In this document: one piece after another, positions 5,584 to 5,996 of the stretch
Numbering within the stretch: position 1 is the first letter of the stretch
How the letters are laid out: each line of letters begins with the position of its first letter
Origin: an uncultured Lachnospiraceae bacterium
GTDB taxonomy: Bacteria > Bacillota > Clostridia > Lachnospirales > Lachnospiraceae
DNA: 5,996 nt
Direction: 5' to 3'
NCBI GenBank assembly: GCA_905236925.1
Contig: CAJOQS010000121.1
Location: forward strand, 1 to 5,996
Made by a program: the position numbers and the translations under genes
Notes under the pieces: generated by a model
What the model saw: only the letters and a program-made list of their open reading frames with translations
The model's database searches: none
Told to the model about the DNA's origin: nothing

Positions 5584-5996
5584 TGGCAAAGATCAAAACA
5601 AAAGAAGATTATTATCTTGCCTCCCAGTGGACGCTGATGGCGAGAAAACTCAAGAAGCACAAACTCGCCAGGGTTTCCTTTTTCGTACTCGCGATCTTGT
5701 ATATTGCTGCACTTTTTGCGGATTTTCTGGCTCCCTACGGACTGGATGAGTTTGACGGTCTCTACAAGGACTCGGCACCCACGTCAATCAGCTGGAAATA
5801 TGACGACGAGTTTGTCGGAGCGCATGTTTACAAGCTGAAAAAGAGCATTAACCGTGAGACCTTCGAGGTTACCCTCGAGGAGGATACGAGCGAGTATTAC
5901 AGGATCAAATGGTTTGTTCACGGAACCGAGTACAAGATATTGGGACTTATACCCTGCGACCTGCATCTTTTCGGCCTTGAGGAGGGCTCGAACGGC
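5583..5996 (+). CDS. ABC transporter permease, Opp/Dpp (DppC-like) type, 3' part missing
   Basis: The first 138 codons of the partner permease; the frame is open to the right edge. The ATG shares its first base with the TAA of the upstream permease (TAATG), so the two are probably translationally coupled. GGGAGG at 5568-5573, inside the upstream gene, lies 9 bases before the start. The protein begins with a basic cytoplasmic stretch (MAKIKTKEDYYLASQWTLMA, then RKLKKHKLAR), as DppC/OppC proteins do. One membrane segment follows (about 31-52, FFVLAILYIAALFADFLAPYG region). After this comes an external stretch of more than 80 residues, ending KILGLIPCDLHLFGLEEG at the cut. In short DppC proteins the 'LGTDxxGRD' motif comes soon after the first helix; here it has not yet appeared, marking the long-loop subclass. 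The membrane-spanning core and EAA loop lie outside the window, so family assignment rests on the N-terminus and position. Confidence 0.85.
   Translation, partial: MAKIKTKEDYYLASQWTLMARKLKKHKLARVSFFVLAILYIAALFADFLAPYGLDEFDGLYKDSAPTSISWKYDDEFVGAHVYKLKKSINRETFEVTLEEDTSEYYRIKWFVHGTEYKILGLIPCDLHLFGLEEGSNG

Overview
The window looks like part of a carbohydrate-utilisation locus from a gut- or rumen-type member of the Clostridia. Lachnospiraceae would fit, but this rests on protein style, AGGAGG-like ribosome binding sites and moderate GC content, not on a database search. No RNA genes, mobile elements, CRISPR arrays or broken genes were seen.

Layout. Bases 1-48 hold what looks like the first 16 codons of a minus-strand gene that runs off the left edge. 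Bases 77-1012 (minus) encode an AraC-family regulator with a cupin-like sensor and a double helix-turn-helix. Bases 1013-1182 are a divergent control region: a good promoter for the regulator, an extended -10 promoter for the opposite operon, and between them a short tandem repeat that could be the regulator's binding site. Bases 1183-2283 (plus) encode a cytoplasmic GH88/GH105-type unsaturated glucuronyl/rhamnogalacturonyl hydrolase. Bases 2298-4373 encode a large family-5 (peptide/Opp-type) substrate-binding lipoprotein. Bases 4374-4509 are a structured gap with a strong hairpin and a promoter-like pair of hexamers. Bases 4510-5583 encode an Opp/Dpp-type permease. From 5583 to the right edge lies the start of the partner permease, which overlaps the first permease by one base.

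How it may work together (inference). A polysaccharide lyase acting outside the cell, or a neighbouring microbe, releases oligosaccharides with a 4,5-unsaturated uronic acid at the non-reducing end. The lipoprotein and two permeases import them, and the GH105-like enzyme removes the unsaturated sugar in the cytoplasm. The AraC-type protein would sense a sugar and switch the operon on. ATPase genes are expected beyond the right edge. The notable points are the pairing of a 'peptide-type' transporter with a uronyl hydrolase, and the signals placed between the binding protein and the permeases. These would let the binding protein be made in excess. No clearly undescribed system is visible.
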